This document shows positions 1-6,270 of a DNA stretch of 8,976 nucleotides, piece after piece. The position numbers and the translations under genes are program-made. The notes beneath the pieces were generated by a model, which was not told where the DNA came from, did no database searches, and saw only the letters and a list, made by a program, of their open reading frames with translations. Position 1 is the stretch's first letter; every line of letters begins with the position of its first letter. The stretch spans positions 1 to 8,976 of the forward strand of contig JACJZI010000020.1 of the NCBI GenBank assembly GCA_020635655.1, given 5' to 3'. This DNA comes from Flavobacteriales bacterium. GTDB taxonomy: Bacteria; Bacteroidota; Bacteroidia; Flavobacteriales_F; PHOS-HE28.

Positions 1-602
1 ATGACATGGACCTATGGGCGCCGCCGGACGATCATGACGTCGACCGCATATGCGATGCAGCATTCCCCTCCGCGCCGTTCCTGGCCCAATTGCTTGGACA
101 ACGGGGCCTGCGGGATCGTCTCCTTGCAAGGCTGTCCGTGCTCCTGGGCACGGTGCTTGCGCCCGCATCGGTATCGCAGCTCGTGGATAGTCTGGCCGAT
201 CGCTGGGGCCCGGCACTGGAAAGGGATCGCGAGCGCTGGTGTGATGAATTGGACCTTCCCGACCCAGCGGTCACCGTTGCACGCATGCATGCCATCGCGG
301 GACAGAGACCCATGAACCTGATCGGCGACCTGAAAGAACGCACTGGGCTCAACACCTGTACCATCCATATCGACGCGCCGCCGGTCGAAGCAGGCACACT
401 TAGAGTGGAGGGTGTGCGCGTCCCTCCGGGTGGCCTTCGGTTGGAAGTGTTCGAAGGTGTTCCTCTGGAACTGGACCTGCAGGTGGCACCCGGGATCGAG
501 TTCGTGGGGTGGAAGGGGACCGACCAACGGGGATCGCGTGTGAACATCGACCCGGCCTTGGTCCATCGCGTCCGTCCCTTGTTGCGGGCCCTTGCGGGCT
601 AG
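1..602 (+). CDS. CotH kinase family protein, C-terminal part (5' end outside window)
   Basis: The reading frame (codons in phase with position 3) is open from the window edge to the TAG at 600-602, about 199 residues. The first visible residues, DMDLW, fit the acidic Asp-x-Asp segment of CotH-type atypical kinases. Next comes a helical stretch of the pattern LRDRLLARLSVLLGTVLAP followed by SVSQLVDSLADR and an ERDRERW segment. This is the usual CotH tail in Bacteroidota (residues of the type 'RnrFinRfadLlnt..F.pe.v...id'). After AIAGQRPMNLI it ends with a small beta-rich domain containing GVPLELDLQVAPGIEFVGWKG, which matches the 'GvpvtLtA.p.pGyrFvGW' close of this family. Family members are usually secreted or envelope proteins. 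The methionine at position 6 is probably internal, not the start. No Por-type C-terminal sorting domain follows the GWKG segment. The stop overlaps the purQ stop on the other strand. Confidence 0.8.
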   Translation, partial: DMDLWAPPDDHDVDRICDAAFPSAPFLAQLLGQRGLRDRLLARLSVLLGTVLAPASVSQLVDSLADRWGPALERDRERWCDELDLPDPAVTVARMHAIAGQRPMNLIGDLKERTGLNTCTIHIDAPPVEAGTLRVEGVRVPPGGLRLEVFEGVPLELDLQVAPGIEFVGWKGTDQRGSRVNIDPALVHRVRPLLRALAG

Positions 603-1288
603 ACCGGCACGGCTTCGAGCAGCGAGTTGAAGAGGGCAAGGCCGTCGGTGTTCCCAAGGCGTTCATCCGCCGCCCGCTCAGGATGGGGCATCATACCGAA
701 TACGTTGCGCCCCTTGTTGCAAACACCGGCGATGTGGTCCACCGAGCCGTTGGGGTCGGCACCTTCCGTCACGCGGCCATCCGCATCACAATACCGGAAC
801 AGCACCTGGTCCGCATCCTGAAGGGCTTTCAGGTCCTTTGATGGAAGATGGTAACGCCCCTCCCCGTGCGCGATGGGTATCTTCAGGACCTTGCGTCCAA
901 TGGAACGTGTCAAACGCGAGTTCCTGGTGGACGGCGTAATGTGCACATTGCGACAGACGAAATGCTGTCCACTGTTGTGCAGCAAGGCGCCCGGGAGGAG
1001 ACCGGCCTCACAAAGTACCTGGAACCCATTGCACACCCCAAGTATCGGTCCTCCCTTGTGCGCGAAGCCGACCACTTCCCGCATGATCGGGGAAAAACGG
1101 GCAATGGCACCGGAGCGAAGGTGATCTCCATAGGAGAAGCCACCCGGCAACACGATCAGGTCGCTATCCTTCAGGTCATGTTCCTTATGCCACAGGCGTT
1201 CCACGGGCTGGCCCATGATATCACCGAGCACATGCACCATGTCCTCATCACAGTTCGACCCCGGGAAAACGACCACGCCGCACTTCAT
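599..1288 (-). CDS. purQ: Phosphoribosylformylglycinamidine synthase subunit I (glutamine amidotransferase)
   Basis: PurQ hydrolyses glutamine and passes ammonia to PurL, which converts FGAR to FGAM in step four of de novo purine synthesis (cytoplasm). The 229-residue product has the usual length of small PurQ. It shows the class I amidotransferase triad: the nucleophile Cys86 in GVCNGFQVL, and His202 and Glu204 in MMPHPERA. Also visible are the N-terminal FPGSNCDED, the LPGGFSYGDHLRSGAIA oxyanion-region motif and the PIAHGEGRYH segment typical of PurQ rather than other amidotransferases. The ATG at 1286-1288 is chosen because the protein should begin MKCGVVVFPGSN and because it forms an ATGA overlap with the stop of the membrane gene upstream, implying translational coupling. 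A further upstream start (1315) would add nine unconserved residues. A separate PurQ implies small PurL and PurS elsewhere; neither is in the window. The downstream end shares a CTAG with the CotH gene. Confidence 0.96.
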   Translation of the reverse strand: MKCGVVVFPGSNCDEDMVHVLGDIMGQPVERLWHKEHDLKDSDLIVLPGGFSYGDHLRSGAIARFSPIMREVVGFAHKGGPILGVCNGFQVLCEAGLLPGALLHNSGQHFVCRNVHITPSTRNSRLTRSIGRKVLKIPIAHGEGRYHLPSKDLKALQDADQVLFRYCDADGRVTEGADPNGSVDHIAGVCNKGRNVFGMMPHPERAADERLGNTDGLALFNSLLEAVPV

Positions 1289-2277
1289 GCGACAAAGGTA
1301 GCCGGGGCCCACCATTGGCCTGCGAACGCCGCGACCAACAGACCGATCGTGATCAGCTCCGCGAGCCAGGTGGGGGCATGGGTCAATGGAAAGGCCAGGA
1401 ACAATGCCATTGGCGCCGCGACCAACACCGGTCGGGTCTCACCGGTCAAAAATCGACCGAAAGCCGCCAGTACCAGGGAAGCGAGCACGAAGGCCAGGAA
1501 GGCCGATCGGAGGTTCTTCTCCCACATCACACTGCGGCCGTACGCTCTGGCGAACCGGAAGACCCCGAACAGGAAGAGGACGAGCACGATCGCAGGAGCG
1601 ATCCACTGCCAAGCCGCCGGCCCGACCGGGACCGCAGGGATCACCGGCGCGATCAGCGTACTTCCCGGGGACCAGTCGCCCAGGCCGAACAGCACGTGGG
1701 CCGCCGCGTCGAAACAGAGGACAAGCGAAACGCCAAGCGCTGGAAGCACATATTCCCTCCAGGAGAATGGACGCATCACAGCGATCGAGGCCCAGAGCAC
1801 CACGAGGTAGAACAGATAGGGCAGATGGAACATACCCGCGATGCCCACGGCAAGACCGGCATCGAAAAGCACACCCTGCACACGCGGACGTTCCTGAACA
1901 CGCCAGGCCCTGTCCAATGCGAACAGCACCAAGGGCATTCCCAGCAATGCAGGACCCGTTGCGACATGTACGGGAGCCGAGCATAGTAAAAGCGGGAAGA
2001 GCAGTGCCGGCAGATTGCTGCGTCGTTCCAGCAGCTCCGTCCGGTCGGCCAGGAGGTTCAATTGCAGCGCCACCGCGATGCTCACGAGCATGCCGAGGGT
2101 GGGACCGGTCCAGGGGACCTTCCGGAACAACGCTGCGAACGGCCGATAGAGCAACATGGTCCCCTGATCGTCCGTCGGCACCGGATGGACCCATGCACCT
2201 GACCAGAGCAACGGCACGAGAACGAACAGCAACAGCAGTGCGGCGGGCTGATGGGTGCGGAAGATCCGGGCGAGCAT
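1285..2277 (-). CDS. Polytopic membrane protein, DUF6427-like
   Basis: The 330-residue product is almost entirely hydrophobic helices. I estimate nine or ten spans, near residues 10-28, 60-76, 88-103, 105-122, 135-168 (two), 176-195, 223-241, 258-275, 284-299 and 304-320. A conserved-looking block around residues 135-165 (VLFDAGLAVGIAGMFHLPYLFYLVVLW) resembles the 'fDas..iglasLfhf..' core I recall from the Flavobacteriia family DUF6427, which has no known function. No catalytic motif is evident. The general topology loosely recalls lipid-linked glycosyltransferase or O-antigen-type proteins, but I would not assign that. The ATG at 2277 is chosen because MLARIFRTHQ immediately precedes the first span; upstream extension gives a charged, unconserved leader. 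Its stop overlaps the purQ start by four bases, so the two are co-translated. No TAnnTTTG element was found upstream on this strand. The family assignment is from memory of similar sequences. Confidence 0.78.
   Translation of the reverse strand: MLARIFRTHQPAALLLLFVLVPLLWSGAWVHPVPTDDQGTMLLYRPFAALFRKVPWTGPTLGMLVSIAVALQLNLLADRTELLERRSNLPALLFPLLLCSAPVHVATGPALLGMPLVLFALDRAWRVQERPRVQGVLFDAGLAVGIAGMFHLPYLFYLVVLWASIAVMRPFSWREYVLPALGVSLVLCFDAAAHVLFGLGDWSPGSTLIAPVIPAVPVGPAAWQWIAPAIVLVLFLFGVFRFARAYGRSVMWEKNLRSAFLAFVLASLVLAAFGRFLTGETRPVLVAAPMALFLAFPLTHAPTWLAELITIGLLVAAFAGQWWAPATFVA
1293..1300 (-). promoter_or_regulatory. Possible internal -7 element (TACCTTTG) just before purQ
   Basis: On the minus strand the sequence TACCTTTG matches the Bacteroidota -7 consensus TAnnTTTG. 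It ends four bases before the purQ ATG, inside the last codons of the membrane gene. If used, the transcript would begin at or beside the purQ start codon (leaderless). No good -33 TTG/TTTG element is visible at the expected distance, and the bases also encode Thr-Phe-Val, so chance is quite possible. Confidence 0.25.
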
Positions 2278-2301
2278 GCGGACGTGGTTCGGCCTCGCGC
2301 T

Positions 2302-2309
2302 TATCTTTG
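2302..2309 (+). promoter_or_regulatory. Probable -7 promoter element (TATCTTTG) of the DUF6341-like gene
   Basis: TATCTTTG is a full match to the Bacteroidota -7 consensus TAnnTTTG. It lies 22 bases before the ATG at 2332, so initiation 5-7 bases downstream would give a leader of roughly 15-18 nucleotides. It sits in the 54-base divergent gap between the two membrane genes. No clear -33 element was seen. Confidence 0.5.
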
Positions 2310-2331
2310 CCGTCCATAGACCCCTACGCTC

Positions 2332-2514
2332 ATGCAATCGGTCTGGTTCGGCATAGCCCACTTCATGGAGTTGACCTTCAGCTGGTTCCTCACGCCATTC
2401 CGCTGGCTTCCCATCTATGTGTTCGTGGGGGTGTTCACTTTCGGTGCGATCTATTGGCTGCGCACCCAGGCGCGTTACACACGACAGGAAAAAGAGCGCG
2501 GCGAGTCCCTTTGA
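2332..2514 (+). CDS. Small single-span membrane protein, DUF6341-like
   Basis: The 60-residue product starts MQSVWFGIAHFMEL. It has an aromatic, amphipathic N-terminal third, one clear transmembrane span at about residues 25-45 (LPIYVFVGVFTFGAIYWL) and a strongly charged tail (RYTRQEKERGE). This layout matches the short Flavobacteriia family I know as DUF6341, of unknown function, whose members also sit near purD; that recollection is not checked here. Support for it being a real gene: a perfect TATCTTTG promoter element 22 bases upstream, a fit between the two flanking minus-strand genes without overlap, and a hydrophobic composition unlike a shadow frame. The ATG at 2332 is preferred over an internal Met at codon 12 because the aromatic N-terminus resembles family members. 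It converges on purD with only nine bases between stops. Confidence 0.72.
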   Translation: MQSVWFGIAHFMELTFSWFLTPFRWLPIYVFVGVFTFGAIYWLRTQARYTRQEKERGESL

Positions 2515-2523
2515 CCATCGTAC

Positions 2524-3819
2524 TCAGGCCTGTTGCGGTGAACGTACCAGGTCGTGTCCGATGTCCGTCCGACAATACCGGCCGTTGAATGTGATCCGTG
2601 TCACATTGCGGTAGGTATTGGCGATGGCGTGTTCGATGTCCTTTCCCATGCAGGTCACGGCCATCACACGCCCACCATCCGTCACCAGGCCCTTGCTGCC
2701 CTGTTTGACACCCGCCATGAAGACCTGTGCATCCTGAACGGTGTCCAGGCCTTCGATGGACATGCCCCTTCGGTAGCTGCCTGGATATCCTTCCGACGCG
2801 ACCACCACCGTCACGGCCGTGCGATCGTCCACGTCGACATGACGCTCGCTCAGGGTGTTCGTGGCGATGCCCTCGAACAGGTCGAGCAGGTCCGAACGCA
2901 GTCGCGGCAGGACCACTTCCGCCTCCGGATCACCCAGGCGCACATTGTATTCGATCAAATAGGGCTCACCGTCCACGTTCATCAGGCCCATGAACAGGAA
3001 CCCTTGATAAGGAATGCCTTCCTTGGCCAACCCCCGGATGGTGGGCGCGGCGATGCGGTCATGCACCCTTTGCATGAACTCCTTGTCCGCGAACGGGACC
3101 GGGGAAACGGCACCCATCCCTCCCGTGTTCGGGCCGGTATCACCATCCCCGATGCGCTTGTAGTCCTTTGCCGCAGGGAGCATCTTGAAGGACCGTCCAT
3201 CGGTGATGAGGAATGCGGAGACCTCGATGCCATCGAGGAACTCTTCGATCACGACACGCTCTCCAGCGTCCCCGAACCGACCACCCTCGAGCATCTCCTT
3301 CAGTGCAGCACGCGCCTCCTTCTCGTCCGAGGTGATGATGACACCCTTGCCGGCCGCAAGCCCGTCCGCCTTCAGGACATATGGTGGCCGGACCATGCGA
3401 AGATGTTCCTGTGCGGCCTTCAACTCCCCCTTGCCGAACGTGCGATAGGCGGCGGTCGGAATGTTATGCCGGAACATGAACCCCTTGGCGAAATCCTTGC
3501 TTCCCTCGAGCTGCGCACCGGCACGCCGGGGACCGATCACGGTCACTTTGCCTTCCAGGTCCGGATCGGCGGCGATGCGGTCGTGCAGTCCTTCGACCAG
3601 CGGTCGTTCCGGGCCAACGACCACGATCGAGATCTCATTGTCCAGCAGGAACCGGGTGAGCGCACGCTGATCCCGGATATCCACGTCCGTGGCGCGTCCA
3701 TGACGCAATGTACCCGGGTTGCCGGGCGCGATATGAAGAGTGTCCAACAGGGAGCTCTGCGCCATCTTCCAGGCCAGGGCATGTTCCCTTGCCCCCCCAC
3801 CGATCAAGAGCACGTTCAT
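2524..3819 (-). CDS. purD: Phosphoribosylamine--glycine ligase (GAR synthetase)
   Basis: PurD joins glycine to phosphoribosylamine using ATP, the second step of de novo purine synthesis. The 431-residue product has the normal length. Visible family motifs are the N-terminal MNVLLIGGGAREHALAWKM, the APGNPGT loop (residues 31-37), VVVGPERPLVEGL (67-79), EGSKDFAK (105-112), the ATP-grasp loop KADGLAAGKGV (150-160), EEFLDGIEVS (192-201), the PurD signature NTGGMGAVSP (231-240) and YNVRLGDPEAE (291-301). The last has Ala where most PurD proteins have Thr or Ser after DPE, a mild variant. The ATG at 3819 is chosen because it places the GGG-A-REHA motif at the expected distance; an upstream start would add 28 unconserved residues across the promoter region. 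A hairpin terminator at 3891-3915 separates it from the gene upstream, so it probably has its own promoter. It converges with the small membrane gene. Confidence 0.97.
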   Translation of the reverse strand: MNVLLIGGGAREHALAWKMAQSSLLDTLHIAPGNPGTLRHGRATDVDIRDQRALTRFLLDNEISIVVVGPERPLVEGLHDRIAADPDLEGKVTVIGPRRAGAQLEGSKDFAKGFMFRHNIPTAAYRTFGKGELKAAQEHLRMVRPPYVLKADGLAAGKGVIITSDEKEARAALKEMLEGGRFGDAGERVVIEEFLDGIEVSAFLITDGRSFKMLPAAKDYKRIGDGDTGPNTGGMGAVSPVPFADKEFMQRVHDRIAAPTIRGLAKEGIPYQGFLFMGLMNVDGEPYLIEYNVRLGDPEAEVVLPRLRSDLLDLFEGIATNTLSERHVDVDDRTAVTVVVASEGYPGSYRRGMSIEGLDTVQDAQVFMAGVKQGSKGLVTDGGRVMAVTCMGKDIEHAIANTYRNVTRITFNGRYCRTDIGHDLVRSPQQA

Positions 3820-3837
3820 GGATCGTCGCCTTTCGTA

Positions 3838-3845
3838 CAAAGGAA
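3838..3845 (-). promoter_or_regulatory. Possible -7 element (TTCCTTTG) of purD
   Basis: Minus-strand TTCCTTTG differs by one base from TAnnTTTG and lies 18 bases upstream of the purD ATG, downstream of the hairpin terminator. That is the place where a purD promoter would be expected. A TTTG 12 bases further upstream is too close to be a normal -33 element. I see no purine riboswitch or PurR-type operator in the 3820-3939 gap. Confidence 0.3.
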
Positions 3846-3890
3846 ACACCGACCGTTCAAAGGAGCCCGGCCGGGTTTTCAACAGGACGA

Positions 3891-3915
3891 GAAAGGCCGC
3901 CAATGGCGGCCTTTC
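3891..3915 (-). terminator. Hairpin terminator between redoxin gene and purD
   Basis: A perfect 11-bp inverted repeat, GAAAGGCCGCC / GGCGGCCTTTC, with a three-base loop, lies 24 bases past the stop of the redoxin-like gene. The stem is GC-rich with an A/T-rich foot, so on the minus strand the transcript ends in a short UUUC run. It could also work from the other strand. The U tract is short, so efficiency is uncertain. Confidence 0.65.
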
Positions 3916-3939
3916 CAGCGCTTGCGCGTTCCCGCGCGT

Positions 3940-4566
3940 TCACTTGGTCGGTGTCTCGCGCTTGATGCTGCAGCCGATGTTCCGCGTACTGGAGGGATCG
4001 ATGGCACGACCGTTCACCATGGCCGTTATCGCATCATGCAGATAGGGTTTCGTCACCTCCCTTGCACTTTCGACATTGTCATCGATGGCGCCCTTGTAGG
4101 CCAGTTTGCCGTTCTTGTCGAAAAGGAAGACATGTGGCGTGGTGCGCGCACCGAAGGCATCGGCCAGCATGCTGCCCTTGTCCAGCACATAGTACTGATT
4201 GTATCCATGCTCCTTGTAATGCAACTGCATGTCCTCGAACCCATCGCCCTTTTCGCGCTTCGCCTCGTTGCTGTTGACCAGCACGAAGCCGACATCGTTC
4301 GCATGACAGAACTCGCCCAGCTCGGGGTAGCGCCCCTCCCAACCTTCACTCCCCTCGCTGCCGATCACGAAAGGGCAGGTGTTGCAACTGAAGATCACCA
4401 GCGTTCCATTGGACCTGGTGACCTGGTCGAGGCTGATCTCCTTGCCGGATACATCCAACAACATGTGGGTCGGCAGAGGCATCGCGTCGCCGATCTTGAG
4501 GTCGGGCAGTTCACCTGAAAGAGTGGTCAGCAACACGACGGCCGGAAAGAGCAATTGGGCTTGCAT
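3940..4566 (-). CDS. Exported thioredoxin/redoxin-like protein (AhpC/TSA-ResA type)
   Basis: The 208-residue product has a thioredoxin fold of the redoxin / peroxiredoxin-like group. A short hydrophobic N-terminus (residues 4-17) looks like a signal peptide, suggesting a periplasmic location, although a positively charged n-region is missing. The redox motif is CNTC (Cys61, Cys64) followed by PFV, as in the family pattern 'F.CNhCPfV'. The fold continues with GFVLVNSNE, DKGSMLADAFGA and the cis-Pro loop TTPHVF (Pro144), then FDKNGKLAYKGAIDD. A third cysteine in IGCSIK (Cys199) near the C-terminus is typical of this subgroup. The likely role is thiol-disulfide exchange; the partner is unknown. 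The ATG at 4566 directly follows a tandem 8-bp repeat and has no Shine-Dalgarno sequence. The gene lies 69 bases downstream of the carboxylase gene on the same strand and ends before a hairpin terminator. Confidence 0.85.
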   Translation of the reverse strand: MQAQLLFPAVVLLTTLSGELPDLKIGDAMPLPTHMLLDVSGKEISLDQVTRSNGTLVIFSCNTCPFVIGSEGSEGWEGRYPELGEFCHANDVGFVLVNSNEAKREKGDGFEDMQLHYKEHGYNQYYVLDKGSMLADAFGARTTPHVFLFDKNGKLAYKGAIDDNVESAREVTKPYLHDAITAMVNGRAIDPSSTRNIGCSIKRETPTK

Positions 4567-4582
4567 GGTGGTTCGGTGGTTC
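4567..4582 (-). repeat. Tandem 8-bp direct repeat abutting the redoxin start codon
   Basis: GGTGGTTC occurs twice back to back on the plus strand (GAACCACC twice on the coding strand), ending immediately before the ATG at 4566. It occupies the spot where a ribosome-binding site would be and contains no AGGAGG-like core. It may be a chance duplication or an unstable short repeat. Confidence 0.6.
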
Positions 4583-4589
4583 TAGGTCA

Positions 4590-4597
4590 CGAAGTTA
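4590..4597 (-). promoter_or_regulatory. Possible -7 element (TAACTTCG) of the redoxin gene
   Basis: Minus-strand TAACTTCG differs from TAnnTTTG at one defined position and lies 23 bases before the redoxin ATG, a spacing like that of the better element at 2302-2309. No -33 match is clear. Read-through from the carboxylase gene 69 bases upstream is an alternative source of transcription. Confidence 0.25.
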
Positions 4598-4635
4598 CGC
4601 AGTCCTTCATGGGGCCGCACGAGCCTTGCACATGG

Positions 4636-6192
4636 TCAGAGCGGGATGTTCCCGTGCTTCTTACGGGGCAGGCTCGCCGCCTTGTTCCGCAGCATGCGCA
4701 AGGTCTCGATCAGTTTGATACGGGTATCACTGGGACGGATCACCTCGTCGACGAAACCACGTGCCGCAGCCTCGTATGGATGGGCGAACCGTTCCTGGTA
4801 CTCCAGCTCCTTCTCCTTCCATTTGGTGGCCTTGTCCGAAGCCTCTGCGATCTCGCCCTTGAAGATGATCTCCGCAGCACCCTTGGCGCCCATCACGGCG
4901 ATCTCGGCGGTGGGCCAGGCGAAGTTCATGTCGGCACCGATATGTTTGCTGTTCATTACGTCATAGGCCCCGCCATATGCTTTGCGCGTGATCACGGTGA
5001 TGCGGGGCACGGTCGCCTCACTGAACGCATAGAGCAGCTTGGCGCCGTGATCGATGATCCCCCGCCATTCCTGATCGGTACCGGGCAGGAAGCCGGGCAC
5101 GTCCACGAACACCAGGAGCGGGATATTGAAGGCATCACAGAACCGGACGAACCGGGCCGCCTTCACTGAGGCATCGATGTCGAGCACGCCGGCAAGAACG
5201 GCGGGCTGGTTCGCCACGCAACCCACCACGCGACCATCCACGCGCGCGAAACCGATCACCATGTTCCGAGCATACTCGGCGTGCACCTCCATGCTGCTAT
5301 CGGGGTCGATCACCGCATTCAGCACCTGTCGGATATCATACGGCTGGTTCGGGTTCTCCGGGATGATGGCATCGAGCTCGGGACGTGTCTCGTCACCCAG
5401 TGACACCGGTACCATTGGGGGCTCTTCTTCACAGTTGCTCGGGAGATAGCCCATCAATCTGCGCAGCTCCCGGATCGCCTCCAGTTCGTTCGGCGCGGTG
5501 AAGTGCGCCACACCGCTCTTTGTCGCATGGGTGGTGGCACCTCCCAGTTCCTCCGCGGTCACCTCCTCATGGGTCACGGTCCTCACGACGTTGGGCCCGG
5601 TGACGAACATGTAGCTGGTTCCTTCGGTCATCAGGACGAGATCGGTGAGTGCGGGACTGTAGACGGCCCCACCGGCGCAGGGGCCGAGAATGGCACTGAT
5701 CTGTGGGATCACGCCACTGGAGCGCACATTGCGGTAGAAGATGTCGGCATAGCCGCCCAATGAGACCACCCCTTCCTGGATCCGCGCCCCACCGCTGTCG
5801 TTCAGACCGATCACCGGCGCACCGTTCTCCATGGCAAGGTCCATGATGCGGCAGATCTTCTCGGCATGGGCCTCGGCCAGGGATCCGCCAAGCACGGTGA
5901 AATCCTGGGAAAAGACATAGACCAACCTGCCATCGATCCTTCCATAGCCGGTGATGACCCCGTCGCCCAGATAGACCTGGTCGCCCAGGCCGAAATTCTG
6001 GCTGCGATGGGTCACCAACTGACCGATCTCCTGGAACGACCCCTCGTCCAACAGCAGGTCCAATCGCTCCCTGGCCGTCAGCTTCCCCTTCTTGTGCTGG
6101 GATGCGATGCGCGCCGCACCGCCGCCCTCCAGGGCCCGGGCCTGCATGGCATCCAGGCGATCGACATGTTCCTTCATGTGCAGGACCGCCAT
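4636..6192 (-). CDS. Acyl-CoA carboxylase carboxyltransferase (beta) subunit, probably propionyl-CoA carboxylase (pccB-like)
   Basis: This subunit moves CO2 from carboxybiotin to an acyl-CoA, most likely propionyl-CoA to methylmalonyl-CoA, in the cytoplasm. The 518-residue product has the standard two crotonase-like halves. The N-terminal half shows GGGAARIASQHKKGKLTARER (residues 23-43), VYVFSQDFTVLGGSLAE (91-107), NDSGGARIQEGV (131-142) and the oxyanion-hole PCAGGAVYSP (171-180). The C-terminal half shows VDVPGFLPGTDQE (363-375), RKAYGGAYDVM (403-413) and GADMNFAWPTAEIAVMGAKGA (419-439). The longest open frame starts at a TTG (6213) that lies inside a TACCTTTG promoter element, so I take the first ATG at 6192; an ATG at 6177 (MKEHVDRL) is equally credible by family length. 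No biotin carboxylase, biotin carrier or methylmalonyl-CoA epimerase/mutase gene is adjacent. Other acyl-CoA substrates, or a decarboxylase role, cannot be excluded. Confidence 0.93.
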   Translation of the reverse strand: MAVLHMKEHVDRLDAMQARALEGGGAARIASQHKKGKLTARERLDLLLDEGSFQEIGQLVTHRSQNFGLGDQVYLGDGVITGYGRIDGRLVYVFSQDFTVLGGSLAEAHAEKICRIMDLAMENGAPVIGLNDSGGARIQEGVVSLGGYADIFYRNVRSSGVIPQISAILGPCAGGAVYSPALTDLVLMTEGTSYMFVTGPNVVRTVTHEEVTAEELGGATTHATKSGVAHFTAPNELEAIRELRRLMGYLPSNCEEEPPMVPVSLGDETRPELDAIIPENPNQPYDIRQVLNAVIDPDSSMEVHAEYARNMVIGFARVDGRVVGCVANQPAVLAGVLDIDASVKAARFVRFCDAFNIPLLVFVDVPGFLPGTDQEWRGIIDHGAKLLYAFSEATVPRITVITRKAYGGAYDVMNSKHIGADMNFAWPTAEIAVMGAKGAAEIIFKGEIAEASDKATKWKEKELEYQERFAHPYEAAARGFVDEVIRPSDTRIKLIETLRMLRNKAASLPRKKHGNIPL

Positions 6193-6210
6193 GACTTTGA
6201 ACGGTCGCGC

Positions 6211-6218
6211 CAAAGGTA
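6211..6218 (-). promoter_or_regulatory. Probable -7 promoter element (TACCTTTG) of the acyl-CoA carboxylase gene
   Basis: Minus-strand TACCTTTG is a full match to the Bacteroidota TAnnTTTG consensus and lies 18 bases upstream of the ATG at 6192. Initiation a few bases downstream would give a leader of about 12-14 nucleotides to that ATG, or 27-29 to the ATG at 6177. It overlaps the alternative TTG start, which argues against that start. No clear -33 box. Confidence 0.5.
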
Positions 6219-6256
6219 GGCCTGGACCATTGCCCGGCCAGAGGGCCTGACGTGCC

Positions 6257-6264
6257 TAATTTCG
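6257..6264 (+). promoter_or_regulatory. Possible -7 element (TAATTTCG) of the sensor kinase gene
   Basis: TAATTTCG has one mismatch to TAnnTTTG and ends six bases before the kinase ATG at 6271, so initiation would fall at or beside the start codon. It lies in the 78-base divergent gap shared with the carboxylase promoter. The evidence is weak: a short degenerate motif without a -33 partner. Confidence 0.22.
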
Positions 6265-6270
6265 TTGACC

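Noticed and set aside
1386..2588. A 400-codon plus-strand frame antisense to the DUF6427-like gene
   Set aside because: The translation is rich in Arg, Pro and Gly with no domain, typical of a shadow of a GC-rich membrane gene, and it would also overlap the small membrane gene and the purD end.
3820..3939. Possible purine riboswitch upstream of purD
   Set aside because: The 120-base gap contains only the simple hairpin terminator and a possible -7 element. I see no three-way-junction or guanine-aptamer core sequence.
2554..4518. A 654-codon open frame on the plus strand, antisense to purD and the redoxin gene
   Set aside because: Its translation has no recognisable motif and is low in long hydrophobic or structured segments. 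It lies wholly opposite two well-conserved genes, including their intergenic terminator. Long antisense frames are common in GC-rich coding DNA.
6218..6248. Imperfect inverted repeat (AGGCCTGG ... CCAGAGGGCCT) in the divergent carboxylase/kinase gap, a possible operator
   Set aside because: The arms are short and need a bulge to pair, and such matches arise easily in GC-rich DNA. Without conservation data it is not supportable.
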